Shown one piece after another: positions 49,407 through 59,194 of a stretch of 64,000 nt of DNA. Source of the stretch: Selenomonadales bacterium (GTDB taxonomy: Bacteria; Bacillota; Negativicutes; Sporomusales; UBA7701). The notes under the pieces were generated by a model, which did no database searches, was not told the DNA's origin, and worked only from the letters and a program-made list of their open reading frames with translations. The DNA is taken from assembly GCA_018434945.1 (NCBI GenBank), contig JAHDOI010000061.1, forward strand, positions 1 through 64,000, read 5' to 3'. Both the position numbers and the translations under genes were made by a program. Positions within the stretch are counted from its first letter, which is position 1. Every line of letters starts with the position of its first letter.

Positions 49407-49424
49407 TGACTAATCGGTCAGTCA
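49407..49424. promoter_or_regulatory. TetR-type operator
   Basis: TGACTAATCGGTCAGTCA is an imperfect palindrome of the TGACNNNNCGGTCA kind seen with TetR proteins. It lies eight bases upstream of the -35 box and overlaps the DUF456 stop codon. A related TGACC/GGTCA palindrome occurs at 48682-48695. Confidence 0.55.
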
Positions 49425-49934
49425 CCACGCCAGCCGCGCAACGAGCGCAGCCGCCATACCGACCGCCACGGCCAGCTTGAACAACGTGCCCGCGAGCAGG
49501 CCGGCGGCAGCGCCCCGCGCCACCCGCGCCGATTTCTCCCTATCGCCCGTCTTGCTGTACTCGGCGGCATAACTAAGGACGAACGCCCCTACCACCGCCC
49601 CAGCCACAGTACCCAGCACCGGCAGGACAACCGAACCGGCGAGCGCCCCGGCGACACCTCCCGCCAATGTCGCCAGCACCGCCCGCGCCGAGGCGTTCTG
49701 GCGTTTCGCCCCCAGCATGCCGGCAACGAATTCCACCGCCTCGCCAAGCACGAACAACCCGGCGAGCGCGAACAGGAACCCGGCATCGAACCGGCTGAAA
49801 CCCTCGTAAAAACCATAGACCACGGCGGCCAGCAGGATGACGAAATTGCCAGGCAGGGTGAAAAGCGTCAGTCCCACCCCCAACAGCAAAAAGACAATCA
49901 ATATCACATTGGCGGCAACCAGGCCGAAATCCAT
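49422..49934 (-). CDS. DUF456 family membrane protein
   Basis: A 170-residue protein with four to five hydrophobic, glycine/alanine-rich helices. The DUF456 pattern includes LPGNFVILLAAVVYGF near residue 27 and VLGEAVEFVAGMLGAKRQ near residue 62. The function is unknown. It is the last gene of the purine transcription unit, 71 bp after purD, with a small hairpin in the gap, so it might also be separate. Confidence 0.8.
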   Translation of the reverse strand: MDFGLVAANVILIVFLLLGVGLTLFTLPGNFVILLAAVVYGFYEGFSRFDAGFLFALAGLFVLGEAVEFVAGMLGAKRQNASARAVLATLAGGVAGALAGSVVLPVLGTVAGAVVGAFVLSYAAEYSKTGDREKSARVARGAAAGLLAGTLFKLAVAVGMAAALVARLAW

Positions 49935-49960
49935 ATGATTACTTCCTAATTCCTTATTCC

Positions 49961-50001
49961 GGGGAGCAACGCCGCAGATGGACCTAGCGGACAGCCTCCC
50001 C
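49961..50001. repeat. short hairpin resembling one end of the palindromic repeat
   Basis: GGGGAG and CTCCCC pair across the gap between purD and DUF456. The minus strand reads CCATCTGCGGCGTTGCTCC, almost the same as one end of repeat copies 1 and 2, so this looks like a remnant. Confidence 0.5.
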
Positions 50002-50005
50002 TGAA

Positions 50006-51283
50006 TTATTTCCTCAGCCTGTCGATCACCCTGCGGGCAATATCCCGGCGCCAGTGCGCTCCCGCGAAGCCGATACTGTCAACGGCGTCATATGCCTTCT
50101 TGATTGCCCGCAGCACATCCTTATCCATAGCCGTCACGCCCAGCACCCGGCCGCCGTTTGTTACGATCCGGCCGCCCTTCAGGGCCGTGCCGGCATGGAA
50201 AACGACCGCCCCGGCAGACGCGGCCCCCTCGAGGCCGCTGATAGCTTCGCCCTTACAATACTCCCCGGGATAACCGCCGGCGGCCATAACAACACACACC
50301 GCCGCCTCGTCCTTCCAGTCTACCGCCGTTTTGTCCAGCGTCCCGTCGACGCACGCCTCCAGCACCGTCGGCAGGTCGCTGTCCAGCAGCGGCAGCACCA
50401 CCTGGGTCTCGGGGTCGCCGAAACGGGCGTTGAACTCCACCACCTTCGGTCCCGCGGCCGTTATCATCAGGCCGGCGTACAGGCAGCCGACGTAGGGACA
50501 CCCCTCGGCGCGCATCGCGTCCACCGCCGGCTGGAGGATCTCCTTCATCACCCGCTCCAGCACCGCCGGCGTAACCACCGGCGCCGGCGCGTAAGCGCCC
50601 ATGCCGCCGGTATTAGGCCCCCGGTCGTCATCGAACACCCGCTTGTGATCCTGGGCCGACACCATCGGCACGACCGTCTTGCCGTCGGTGAACGCAAGCA
50701 GCGAAGCCTCCTCGCCCTGCATGAACTCCTCGACGACCACCTGCGCCCCGGCTGTCCCGAAAACGGCGTCGGTCATGATCATATCGACCGCCGCCAGCGC
50801 GTCGCCCTCCGTCATCGCCACCACCACGCCCTTGCCGGCCGCAAGGCCGTCAGCCTTGACGACTATCGGGGCGCCCTGCTCCTTTATATAGGCCTTGGCG
50901 GCGGCAGGGTCGGTGAAAACGCCGTAGCCGGCGGTTGGTATGCCGTACTTGCGCATCAGATCCTTGGCAAACGCCTTCGAGCCCTCGATCCTGGCCGCCG
51001 CCTGCGTGGGGCCGAAAATCTTCAGGCCATGGGCGGCGAAGACGTCGACCACCCCGTTGGCCAGCGGCGCCTCCGGCCCCACCACAGTCAGGTCGATCTT
51101 CCTCTCCCAGGCGAAAGTAACCAGTGCGGTATTGTCCGTCACATCGATATCGACACACTCGGCCAGACCACCGATACCTGGGTTGCCGGGCGCGCAGTAA
51201 ATCTTCTCCACCCGCGGGCTGGCCGCCAGCTTCCACACCAGGGCGTGCTCCCGCCCGCCGCCGCCGATCACCAAAACTCGCAT
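50006..51283 (-). CDS. purD: phosphoribosylamine-glycine ligase
   Basis: A 425-residue ATP-grasp enzyme for the second step of purine synthesis. It begins MRVLVIGGGGREHALVWKLA, with PGNPGI, the ATP-grasp segment PIVVKADGLAAGKGVVVA and VVEFNARFGDPETQ. GAGGTGA six bases before ATG 51283 fixes the start; an in-frame ATG at 51292 is less likely. It is separated from purH by a palindromic repeat. Confidence 0.96.
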   Translation of the reverse strand: MRVLVIGGGGREHALVWKLAASPRVEKIYCAPGNPGIGGLAECVDIDVTDNTALVTFAWERKIDLTVVGPEAPLANGVVDVFAAHGLKIFGPTQAAARIEGSKAFAKDLMRKYGIPTAGYGVFTDPAAAKAYIKEQGAPIVVKADGLAAGKGVVVAMTEGDALAAVDMIMTDAVFGTAGAQVVVEEFMQGEEASLLAFTDGKTVVPMVSAQDHKRVFDDDRGPNTGGMGAYAPAPVVTPAVLERVMKEILQPAVDAMRAEGCPYVGCLYAGLMITAAGPKVVEFNARFGDPETQVVLPLLDSDLPTVLEACVDGTLDKTAVDWKDEAAVCVVMAAGGYPGEYCKGEAISGLEGAASAGAVVFHAGTALKGGRIVTNGGRVLGVTAMDKDVLRAIKKAYDAVDSIGFAGAHWRRDIARRVIDRLRK

Positions 51284-51337
51284 CAATATCACCTCTTATA
51301 TAAGTTCAAAGGCTTATTAAATGGCTTAGGCCATTCA

Positions 51338-51439
51338 GAAAGCCCCAGATGCTAGGCGGCTCTGCCGGGCGTGCCGCGACGCGTACTCGGAACGTACGCT
51401 AGCAAGCGCCCGGCAGAACAACAACGCAGATGGGGCTTT
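51338..51439. repeat. palindromic repeat, copy 3
   Basis: The ends AAAGCCCCAGATGC and GCAGATGGGGCTTT are inverted; the inner arms CTGCCGGGCG and CGCCCGGCAG are a perfect 10-bp pair; the centre holds GCGTACTCGGAACGTACGC. It lies between purH and purD inside the purine operon, so it is transcribed. Confidence 0.8.
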
Positions 51440-51453
51440 ATCAATGGCCGTAA

Positions 51454-52989
51454 CTAATGTTTAAAATGACGGACGCCCGTAAATACCATGGCAATGCCAT
51501 GCTCGTCCGCCGCCTTGACCGACTCCTCGTCGCGGACCGAGCCTCCCGGCTGGATGATAGCGGTGATCCCCGCCCTGGCCGCCGCGTCCACCGTATCCCG
51601 GAACGGGAAGAACGCGTCGGAAGCCAGCACGGCACCGTCGGCCGCCTCGCCAGCCTGGGTCAAGGCGATGTTCGCCGCCCCCACCCTGTTCATCTGCCCG
51701 GCGCCCACGCCGAGGGTGCGGTTGTCCGCAGCGACGACGATCGCGTTCGACTTGACATGCTTGACAACCTTCCAGGCGAAATCGAGCTGCTCCAGCTCGG
51801 CGGCGGTCGGCTGCCGCTTGCTCACGACCGTCATCTTCGCCTCAGGGTCGCCGGCGTCGGTATCCTGCACGAGGATGCCGCCCGACACCCGTTTGATATC
51901 CATCGCGCCCGCGTCTTTGCCGAACGCGGCCGCCAGCAGGCGGACATTCTTCTTCTCGCTCAGCACCGCTAAAGCCTCGGCGCTGTAGCCAGGCGCGATC
52001 ACCGCCTCGGCGAACAGTTGGCCGATTTGCTCGGCAGTGGCCTTATCCACCTCGCGGTTGAGGCCGATGATGCCGCCGAACGCCGAAACAGGGTCGGCCT
52101 CATACGCTTTGGCGTAAGCCGCCGCCAGGCTGTTACCCGTGCCGGTGCCGCAGGGATTGGTATGCTTGATGATCGTCGCCGCCGGCGCGGCGAACTCGTT
52201 CACGATATTGAAAGCGGCCTCGAGATCGACGATATTGTTGAACGACAACTCCTTGCCGTGGAGCTGTCTCGCGCCCGCCACCCCCGGCCCCGAAAAGCCC
52301 TGTTCGCGGTAAAAGGCCGCCTGCTGATGGGGATTCTCCCCGTAGCGCAAGTCCTGCACCTTGTCATATACAAGCTGCAGCCGCGCGGGAAAGCGACCCT
52401 GGCCGAGCTGCCCGGCCAGATAGCGGGCGATCCAGGCATCATACTCGGCTGTGTGGCTGTATGCCTCTCTCGCCAGCTCCATCCGTATTTCCTGGGAAAT
52501 TTCGCCCTTTTTCGTCAACTCCTCGGCGATCAGCCCGTAATTGGCCGGATTGACCACCACCGCCACATGGGCGAAGTTCTTGGCCGCCGCCCGGATCATC
52601 GCCGGTCCGCCGATATCGATATTCTCGACCGCCTCGCCCAGCGTTACGTCCGGCTTGGCGACCGTCTGGCGGAAGGGGTACAGATTTACCACCACCATAT
52701 CGATGCCCCTGATCTTGTGGTGGCGCATCGCCTGGACATGGTCGGGGTTATCGCGGATGGCGAGGATGCCGCCGTGGATGTACGGGTTGAGGGTCTTCAC
52801 CCGGCCGTCCATAATTTCCGGGAAACCGGTGACCTCGCTGACATACACCACGGGGATGCCGGCTTCCTTAAGCGTTTTCATCGTCCCGCCGGTCGAGATG
52901 ATCTCCACACCCAGACCGTGGAGGACACGGGCGAACTCGACCACCCCCGTCTTATCGGATACGCTTATAAGGGCCCGCTCAATCTTCAT
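51454..52989 (-). CDS. purH: bifunctional AICAR formyltransferase / IMP cyclohydrolase
   Basis: The 511-residue protein does the last two steps to IMP. The N-terminal cyclohydrolase (about 1-195) starts [20 protein letters not shown]. The C-terminal transformylase contains [24 protein letters not shown] with the catalytic Lys-His, and [12 protein letters not shown]. It begins nine bases after purN. Confidence 0.96.
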   Translation of the reverse strand: MKIERALISVSDKTGVVEFARVLHGLGVEIISTGGTMKTLKEAGIPVVYVSEVTGFPEIMDGRVKTLNPYIHGGILAIRDNPDHVQAMRHHKIRGIDMVVVNLYPFRQTVAKPDVTLGEAVENIDIGGPAMIRAAAKNFAHVAVVVNPANYGLIAEELTKKGEISQEIRMELAREAYSHTAEYDAWIARYLAGQLGQGRFPARLQLVYDKVQDLRYGENPHQQAAFYREQGFSGPGVAGARQLHGKELSFNNIVDLEAAFNIVNEFAAPAATIIKHTNPCGTGTGNSLAAAYAKAYEADPVSAFGGIIGLNREVDKATAEQIGQLFAEAVIAPGYSAEALAVLSEKKNVRLLAAAFGKDAGAMDIKRVSGGILVQDTDAGDPEAKMTVVSKRQPTAAELEQLDFAWKVVKHVKSNAIVVAADNRTLGVGAGQMNRVGAANIALTQAGEAADGAVLASDAFFPFRDTVDAAARAGITAIIQPGGSVRDEESVKAADEHGIAMVFTGVRHFKH

Positions 52990-52998
52990 TTAAGCCAC

Positions 52999-53616
52999 CT
53001 ACCGTTTCTCAGTGATAATCACCTTGCGCCCCTCGATCCTGAGCCGACCTTCGCAGAACATGCCGATCGCCCGGGGATAGAGCCGGTGCTCGACATGGAG
53101 GATGCGCTCGGCTAAAGCGTGCTCGTCGTCGCCGTCCAGCACCGGCACGGCCTCCTGAAGAATGATCGGGCCGGTGTCCACGCCCTCGTCGACGAAGTGG
53201 ACCGTGCAGCCCGATACTTTGACCCCGTACCTGACCGCCTGGGCCTGGGCTTCCAGCCCGGGGAAGGCAGGCAGCAGCGCGGGGTGGATATTCATGATCC
53301 GGCCCGGGAACCGGCCGATGAAATCGCTGCTGAGAATGCGCATGAAGCCGGCCAGCACGACCAGCTCCACGTGATGGAGCTGAAGTTCGGCGGCGATCGC
53401 CTGCTCGAACGAACCCTTGTCGGCGAACTTCTTGCGTTCGATGACGGTGGTGGTGATGTCGAAGCCGGCCACCCGCTTCAAGGCCAGCGCGTTAGGATTG
53501 TCGCTGATCACGACGCCGATCTTCGCCTTCAACCGTTCAGCCAGGATGGCGTCGAGGATGGCCTGCAGATTGCTGCCCCGCCCCGACACCAGAACCCCGA
53601 GCACCGTCCTATTCAT
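52999..53616 (-). CDS. purN: phosphoribosylglycinamide formyltransferase
   Basis: The 205-residue folate-dependent GAR transformylase starts [19 protein letters not shown]. The catalytic Asn-His-Asp set is in [15 protein letters not shown] and [13 protein letters not shown]. It overlaps purM by eight bases. Confidence 0.95.
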   Translation of the reverse strand: MNRTVLGVLVSGRGSNLQAILDAILAERLKAKIGVVISDNPNALALKRVAGFDITTTVIERKKFADKGSFEQAIAAELQLHHVELVVLAGFMRILSSDFIGRFPGRIMNIHPALLPAFPGLEAQAQAVRYGVKVSGCTVHFVDEGVDTGPIILQEAVPVLDGDDEHALAERILHVEHRLYPRAIGMFCEGRLRIEGRKVIITEKR

Positions 53617-54661
53617 CGAACACGCCTCCCTTGATGGTCACCGTCCGCTCGCCGGCCGTCACCGTGCCGATGACGTACGACTTTTCGCCGCGGCCGGCGA
53701 GGTCCTGGCGCACTGCCTCCGCCTCGTCCGCCGGCACAACGAGAATCATGCCGATGCCCATGTTGAACGTGCGGAACATCTCCTGCCAGGCCACCTGTCC
53801 CCACTCCCTGAGGAGGGTGAAGACCGGCGGCATCGGCCAGGCCGACGCGTCGACCGTCACGCCGCAGCCGGCCGGCAGCACCCGGGGGATATTGTCGTAA
53901 AAACCGCCGCCGGTAATATGTACGAGACCGCGGAGGTTAAATCTGCCGAACAGCGGCAGGCAAACCTTCGGATAAAGGCGCGTCGGGACGAGCAATTCCT
54001 CGCCCAACGTCCGGCCCAGTTCGGGTATCACCGCATCCACCCCGAACCCCTTCACGTCGAAACAGATCTTCCTAACCAGCGAAAAACCGTTCGAATGAAG
54101 GCCGCTCGACGGCAGGCCGATGAGCACGTCGCCCGCTTTGATAGCCTCGCCGGTTATCAGGCGGGACTTGTCGGCAATGCCGACCGCGAAACCGGCGATA
54201 TCGTACTCCCCGTCAGGGTAGAAGCCGGCCATCTCGGCCGTCTCGCCGCCGATGAGAGCGCAGCCCGACTCGCGGCAGGCGATGGCCACGCCGCTGACGA
54301 TCGCCGCCACCTTCTCCGGCTCCAGGCGGCCCACCGCCAGGTAATCGAGGAAAAACAGCGGTTCGGCCCCCTGCACCAGGATATCGTTTACGCACATCGC
54401 CACAGCGTCCTGGCCGATGGTGTCGTGCTTGTCCATCATGAAAGCCACCCTGAGCTTTGTGCCGACACCGTCGGTGCCGCTTACCAGCACAGGCTCCTTA
54501 TACCCGCCCGCGTTCAGGGCGAACAGGCCGCCGAAGCCGCCGATATCGCCCAGCACCTCAGGCCTGTACGTCGCCCGCACGTGCTTCTTCATCAGGTCCA
54601 CCGCCCGGTTGCCGGCGTCGATATCCACCCCGGCCTGGCGGTACGTCAATCCTTCGCTCAT
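53609..54661 (-). CDS. purM: phosphoribosylformylglycinamidine cyclo-ligase
   Basis: The 350-residue AIR synthetase begins [17 protein letters not shown], with [28 protein letters not shown] and [13 protein letters not shown]. The ATG overlaps the purF stop (ATGA). Confidence 0.96.
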   Translation of the reverse strand: MSEGLTYRQAGVDIDAGNRAVDLMKKHVRATYRPEVLGDIGGFGGLFALNAGGYKEPVLVSGTDGVGTKLRVAFMMDKHDTIGQDAVAMCVNDILVQGAEPLFFLDYLAVGRLEPEKVAAIVSGVAIACRESGCALIGGETAEMAGFYPDGEYDIAGFAVGIADKSRLITGEAIKAGDVLIGLPSSGLHSNGFSLVRKICFDVKGFGVDAVIPELGRTLGEELLVPTRLYPKVCLPLFGRFNLRGLVHITGGGFYDNIPRVLPAGCGVTVDASAWPMPPVFTLLREWGQVAWQEMFRTFNMGIGMILVVPADEAEAVRQDLAGRGEKSYVIGTVTAGERTVTIKGGVFDE

Positions 54662-56115
54662 CCCTCTCCCCCGCGTTTCATGCGGCTTGCGGCCGCTTCA
54701 AATACGAATTTGCTGCTCGCCGCGTCGTCCCCGCCGGGTATGCTGCAGGGATAGTCGCAGTTGAAACAGGCGTAACACATCCGATCATACTTAATGTTGG
54801 CCACCGACCCGTACAATCCCTCCAGCGAGAGATAATAAAGCGCGTCGGCGCCGATGAATTCCCTGATCTCCTCTATCTGCTTGCTGGCGGCGATCAGTTC
54901 CTTGCGGGCCGATGTATCGATGCCGTAATAGCAGGGATAGCCGATCGGCGGCGAGCTGACGCACATCATGACCGACGTCGCGCCAGCCTCCTTCAGCATC
55001 TTGACGATCTTGCCGCTCGTCGTGCCGCGGACGATCGAGTCATCCACCATGATGACCGACTTGCCCTCCACCACCGCCTTGTTGGCGTTCAGCTTTATGC
55101 GCACGCCCGTGTCCCGTTTCTGCTGCTCGGGCTGGATAAAGGTGCGGCCGATGTAACGGTTCTTTATCAGCCCTTCGGCAAAGGGCACGCCCGATTCGTA
55201 ACTGAAGCCAAGGGCCGCCGTAGTCCCCGAGTCAGGCACCGAGATGACGAGGTCGGCCTTGAAACCGCTCTCGCGGGCCAGCTGGCGCCCCATGGCGAAA
55301 CGGGCCGCGTACACGCTCTGGCCGTCGATGATGCTGTCGGGGCGCGCGAAATAGATATACTCAAAGATACACAGCGCCCGCCGTTTTTCCTCGCCGAAGC
55401 CGTAATAGCGGGGACCGGCATCATCGATAACCACCATCTCGCCCGGCGCCAGGTCGCGGATCATCTCCGCGCCCACAGAATCGAGCGCACACGACTCGGA
55501 CGCCAGCACCCAGCCGCCGTTGAGCTTGCCGATACAGAGCGGCCGGAAGCCGTGAGGATCGCGCACGCCGATGAGCTTGTCATCGGTCATGATCACCAGG
55601 CAATAAGCTCCTTCGATGCGGGCCACGCTCTCCAGCACCCGCTCCTCGATCGTGTTCTTGCCCGAACGGGCGATCAGATTGACGATCACCTCGCTGTCGA
55701 TCGACGTCTGGAATACGCTGCCCTTCTGCTCGAGATCGGCGCGCAGTTCGCGGGCGTTCGTGAGGTTGCCGTTGTGGGCGAGACTGATATGCCCGCCCGA
55801 ATACGTCACCATCAGCGGCTGGGTATTGATCAGCAGGCTCGACCCGGTGGTCGAATAACGCACATGGCCGATGGCGATATACGCCCCCTCCATCTCCGGC
55901 AGCCCTTTGCGGAACACCTCGCCCACCAGGCCCATGCCGCGCTGGATATCCATCTCGCAGCCGTCGGTCAGCGTGATGCCGGCGCTCTCCTGGCCGCGGT
56001 GTTGGAGGGCGTACAGACCCCAGTATGTGTTAAGGGCCACATCGTCATGGCGGGAATAAATGCCGAATACGCCGCACTCCTCGCGCGGTTTGTCACTCAT
56101 AAGTTCACAGTTCAC
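54658..56115 (-). CDS. purF: amidophosphoribosyltransferase
   Basis: A 485-residue enzyme for the first committed purine step. After a propeptide of about 13 residues the N-terminal nucleophile cysteine is in EECGVFGIY. The glutaminase part has RYSTTG and [10 protein letters not shown]; the PRPP site is [13 protein letters not shown]. The C-terminal cysteines ([12 protein letters not shown]) match the Fe-S form of B. subtilis. The start is GTG 56115 after AAGGAG; ATG 56100 is a weaker alternative. Confidence 0.95.
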   Translation of the reverse strand: MNCELMSDKPREECGVFGIYSRHDDVALNTYWGLYALQHRGQESAGITLTDGCEMDIQRGMGLVGEVFRKGLPEMEGAYIAIGHVRYSTTGSSLLINTQPLMVTYSGGHISLAHNGNLTNARELRADLEQKGSVFQTSIDSEVIVNLIARSGKNTIEERVLESVARIEGAYCLVIMTDDKLIGVRDPHGFRPLCIGKLNGGWVLASESCALDSVGAEMIRDLAPGEMVVIDDAGPRYYGFGEEKRRALCIFEYIYFARPDSIIDGQSVYAARFAMGRQLARESGFKADLVISVPDSGTTAALGFSYESGVPFAEGLIKNRYIGRTFIQPEQQKRDTGVRIKLNANKAVVEGKSVIMVDDSIVRGTTSGKIVKMLKEAGATSVMMCVSSPPIGYPCYYGIDTSARKELIAASKQIEEIREFIGADALYYLSLEGLYGSVANIKYDRMCYACFNCDYPCSIPGGDDAASSKFVFEAAASRMKRGGEG

Positions 56116-56129
56116 GCTTGTTATTCTCC

Positions 56130-56840
56130 TTAAAACTTTTCGCCTGTCAGCCGGAACAGCACCTCTTTGTAAGCGTCCTCGACATCGCCGAGATCGCGGC
56201 GGAAACGGTCCTTGTCCAGTTTCTGGCCGGTCTCGCTGTCCCAGAAGCGGCAGGTGTCGGGGGATATCTCGTCGCCGAGGAGCAGCTGGCCTTTGTGAAG
56301 GCCGAACTCCAGCTTGAAATCGATCAGCTCGAGCTTCTTTTCCTTGAGATACTGGCCCATGATGGCGTTGATCTTCAGGCCCAGCTCCTGAATAGCCTTG
56401 AGCTGCGCGTCGTCGGCCAGCCCCATCGCCCTGGCGTGGTACTCGTTGATCAGCGGGTCGCCCAGTTCGTCGTTCTTGTAATAAAGCTCGACCACCGGCT
56501 GCGGCAGCTTGCGCCCCTCTTCCCAGCCGATGCGCTTCGCCAGGCTGCCGGCGGCGATGTTGCGGACAACAACCTCGATGGGCAGGATGGTCAGCGTCTT
56601 GACCAGCATCTCGCGGTCGCTGACCATGCGTACGAAATGGTGGGGAATGCCGTTCTTGCCCAGCAGATTGAAAAAGAAAGTGGAAATCTTGTTGTTCAGG
56701 ATGCCTTTGTTGAGGATAGTCCCCTTCTTGACGCCGTTGAAAGCGGTGGCGTCGTCCTTGAAATACACCAGGTACTCGTCGGGATTCTCGGTCGCGAATA
56801 CCTTTTTTGCCTTGCCTTCATAAAGCATTTTTGCCATCAT
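56130..56840 (-). CDS. purC: SAICAR synthetase
   Basis: The 236-residue ligase begins [20 protein letters not shown] with [29 protein letters not shown] and DFKLEFG. GGAGG is just before two adjacent ATG codons (56840 and 56837). It lies 17 bp after purE and 14 bp before purF. Confidence 0.96.
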   Translation of the reverse strand: MMAKMLYEGKAKKVFATENPDEYLVYFKDDATAFNGVKKGTILNKGILNNKISTFFFNLLGKNGIPHHFVRMVSDREMLVKTLTILPIEVVVRNIAAGSLAKRIGWEEGRKLPQPVVELYYKNDELGDPLINEYHARAMGLADDAQLKAIQELGLKINAIMGQYLKEKKLELIDFKLEFGLHKGQLLLGDEISPDTCRFWDSETGQKLDKDRFRRDLGDVEDAYKEVLFRLTGEKF

Positions 56841-56857
56841 TCATTCCTCCGTATGCA

Positions 56858-57349
56858 TCATTTGTTCAGACTGGCAGTTACTTTGACGGCCTTCTGCTCG
56901 ACCTCGGCGGCCATCGTCCGGCGGTAGGCGGCCAGTCTTTCCCGCAGCGCGGGCTCGGCCGTCCCCAGGATCTGCACCGCGAACAGCGCCGCGTTCTTCG
57001 CCCCGTTGATCGCCATCGTCGCCACCGGGATACCGGCCGGCATCTGGGCGATGCTCAGCAGCGCGTCCATCCCGCCCAGCGAAGTACTGTTCACCGGCAC
57101 GCCGATAACCGGCAGCGTCGTGAAGCTGGCGACGACGCCCGGCAGATGTGCGGCGGCGCCCGCGGCGGCGATGAACACTCCGACGCCGCGGTCGGCGGCC
57201 GTTGTCACGAAATCGTGCACCTTCTGAGGGGTGCGGTGGGCGGAGGCAACAACAACCTCGGCGGCCACCCCGAACTCCTCCAGCGTCCTGAGCGCCGGCT
57301 CCAGCACCGGCAGATCGGAATCGCTGCCCATGATTATCGCTACTTTCAT
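56858..57349 (-). CDS. purE: N5-carboxyaminoimidazole ribonucleotide mutase
   Basis: The 163-residue class I PurE starts [29 protein letters not shown] holds the catalytic His, and [13 protein letters not shown] and [12 protein letters not shown] follow. It lies 30 bp after the permease. No purK is in the window. Confidence 0.96.
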   Translation of the reverse strand: MKVAIIMGSDSDLPVLEPALRTLEEFGVAAEVVVASAHRTPQKVHDFVTTAADRGVGVFIAAAGAAAHLPGVVASFTTLPVIGVPVNSTSLGGMDALLSIAQMPAGIPVATMAINGAKNAALFAVQILGTAEPALRERLAAYRRTMAAEVEQKAVKVTASLNK

Positions 57350-57379
57350 GTTATTCCTCCTTATTATCGATGACCTGGC

Positions 57380-58747
57380 CTAGGCCAGGAAAACGAACCT
57401 CACCACGACAAGCGCCGCCATCACGTAGACTATCCAGTGCACCTCACGGCCCCGCCCGGTCACCAGCTTGAGGAGCGGGTAGAAGACCAGGCCGGCGGAA
57501 ATGCCGTTAGCGATGCTGTATGTAAATGGCATCAGAGTAATTGTCAAAAACGCCGGCAAACCCTCGCTCAGATCGCCGAAATCGATATGCCGCACTCCCT
57601 CCATCATCAGCGCGCCGACGATTATCAGGGCCGGGGCGGTTGCCGCGTCCGGGATCAGTCCTGCCAGCGGCGTGAAAAACAGCGCCAGCAGGAACAGCAG
57701 GCCGCAGGTCACAGCCGTAAGGCCGGTGCGGCCGCCGACGCCGATGCCGGCGGCGCTCTCGATATACGACGTAATCGTGCTCGTGCCCAGAAGAGCGCCC
57801 AGGCTCACGCCGGTAGCGTCCACCAGCATCGCCTTCCCGATCCCCGGGAACCGGCCGTGCTTGTCCATCAGCCCGGCTTTGGTAGCCGTCCCGACCAGCG
57901 TTCCCATCGTATCGAACAGCTCCACGAACGTGAAGGTGAAAATAATCGTCACCAGCCCCATATTGAGGGCGCCCCAGATATCGAGAGCCAAAAAAGCGTT
58001 GCGGCTGAAATCCGGCACCGCCACCGGGCTGAAACCGGACGGCACCTTCACCACGCCGAACACAATCGCCAGCACGGTGGTCGTCACGATGCCGGCGAGA
58101 ATGGCGCCCCGCACCTTCCGGGCGGTCAACACACCGATGAGCAGCAGCCCGAACACCGCCAGCAGCACCTGCGGCTCCGCCAGGCTGCCCAGCTCGATCA
58201 CCGTCTCGAAGTGGGCCGGCGTGCCGTTGCCTCTAGCAGCGACAAGCTTCTCCAGCGTCGGCGGAATGAGCGACAGCCTGATCGTCATCAAACCGGACAG
58301 TTTCAGCCCGATGATAGTGATAAACAGGCCGATGCCGGCGGTGATGGCGTACTTCAGCGAAGCAGGTATCCCCTCCACTAGCAGTTGGCGGACGCGGGTC
58401 ACCGTCAAGGCGATGAAAACCAAGCCGGAAATGAACACCGCCCCAAGCGCTGTCTGCCACGGCACACCCATGCCGATAACCACCGTGAAAGCGTAGAAAG
58501 CGCTCAGCCCCATCCCCGGAGCCTGGGCGATCGGGTAATTGACGAACACCCCCATCATGATCGTCACCAAGCCGGCGCCAATGGCGGTCGCCAGCAGCAC
58601 GGCGTTCTTGTCCATCCCCGCCGTCCCCAGGACGCTGGGGTTCACGAGCAGGATATACGCCATCGTCATGAAAGTGGTAATGCCCGCCAGCACCTCAGTC
58701 TTCACGTCGGTTTGGCGCTCGCGCAGCGAAAACAGCTTCTCCAGCAT
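57380..58747 (-). CDS. purine permease, NCS2/AzgA (PbuG-like) type
   Basis: A 455-residue membrane protein with about 12-14 helices. It starts MLEKLFSLRERQTDVKTEVL with AGITTFMTMAYILLVNP and APGMGLSAFYAF, the AzgA subfamily pattern for guanine/hypoxanthine or adenine uptake. The start at 58747 has GGGTGA six bases upstream; a frame reaching 58783 is less likely. It is the first gene behind the tandem riboswitch, so uptake and synthesis share control by guanine and PRPP. Confidence 0.92.
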   Translation of the reverse strand: MLEKLFSLRERQTDVKTEVLAGITTFMTMAYILLVNPSVLGTAGMDKNAVLLATAIGAGLVTIMMGVFVNYPIAQAPGMGLSAFYAFTVVIGMGVPWQTALGAVFISGLVFIALTVTRVRQLLVEGIPASLKYAITAGIGLFITIIGLKLSGLMTIRLSLIPPTLEKLVAARGNGTPAHFETVIELGSLAEPQVLLAVFGLLLIGVLTARKVRGAILAGIVTTTVLAIVFGVVKVPSGFSPVAVPDFSRNAFLALDIWGALNMGLVTIIFTFTFVELFDTMGTLVGTATKAGLMDKHGRFPGIGKAMLVDATGVSLGALLGTSTITSYIESAAGIGVGGRTGLTAVTCGLLFLLALFFTPLAGLIPDAATAPALIIVGALMMEGVRHIDFGDLSEGLPAFLTITLMPFTYSIANGISAGLVFYPLLKLVTGRGREVHWIVYVMAALVVVRFVFLA

Positions 58748-58844
58748 ATCTTCACCCGTCCATTCTGCTAGACTGTTTCCCATTATACCCGCAGGGCCGT
58801 TTTTTACTCACGGCGACGGCGACACCCATTGCCAGTTACGCCCG

Positions 58845-58910
58845 GGAAAACAAATAAACCCGGCGGGGGATTTTCCATCTCGTAATGAGCGAAACCTCCC
58901 CGCCCGGGTT
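58845..58910 (-). terminator. terminator of the purine riboswitch expression platform
   Basis: On the minus strand AACCCGGGCGGGGA pairs, with a slipped base, with TCCCCCGCCGGGTT, and TTTATTTGTTTT follows. The first arm overlaps the 3' part of the PRPP aptamer, so ligand-bound aptamer and terminator exclude each other. Confidence 0.8.
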
Positions 58911-59020
58911 TTTATCCCTCCGGTGTAGCGTCACCGAGTGGCGCCTGTACCACTCGGTCCAGGCCAAGCCGAAGCGCAGCACGAGCGGCGTCGGTCATGC
59001 GGAACCCTAGGTACACTTTC
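58896..59020 (-). promoter_or_regulatory. PRPP riboswitch (ykkC subtype 2b)
   Basis: The minus strand reads GTGAAAGTGTACCTAGGG, then TTCCGC, and later CTGGACCGAGTGGTACAGGC and a 3' GGGAUAAAAACCCGGGCGG-type segment. These are the conserved stretches of the ykkC 2b class that binds PRPP. It lies directly after the guanine aptamer and before the terminator. The 3' edge is approximate. Confidence 0.85.
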
Positions 59021-59021
59021 A

Positions 59022-59088
59022 CCCGTAGTCAGACGATTTACGGTCGCCTGGTATGAACATTTGGGCCGTATCCCCAAAATTATACGAG
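59022..59088 (-). promoter_or_regulatory. guanine riboswitch aptamer
   Basis: The three-way junction is complete. P1 pairs CTCGTA (59088-59083) with TACGGG (59027-59022). P2 pairs TTTGGG with CCCAAA around GATACGG. P3 pairs CAGGCGA with TCGTCTG around CCGTAAA. The junction reads GTTCATACC and GACTACG. The base before the 3' P1 strand is C (position 74 in the usual numbering), which specifies guanine rather than adenine. Confidence 0.92.
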
Positions 59089-59108
59089 CTATTCATTTGT
59101 ACATATTT

Positions 59109-59138
59109 ATTTTACCGCCCGGGGCGGTAAAGTGTCAA
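59109..59138 (-). promoter_or_regulatory. purine operon promoter with palindromic spacer
   Basis: On the minus strand TTGACA (59138-59133), 18 bases and TAAAAT (59114-59109). The 21-base palindrome 59111-59131 (arms TTTACCGCC and GGCGGTAAA) fills the spacer and would be covered by polymerase, as for an operator. Confidence 0.75.
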
Positions 59139-59194
59139 CGAAAAACTGAACCTTTTTGACAACAGGCGCCAAAACGTTCGCATTTTACACCCAC

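Noticed and set aside
59111-59131. The palindrome before the purine leader as terminator of the RMD1-like gene.
   Set aside because: AAAATAAAT, not a T run, follows on the minus strand, and it lies exactly between promoter boxes.
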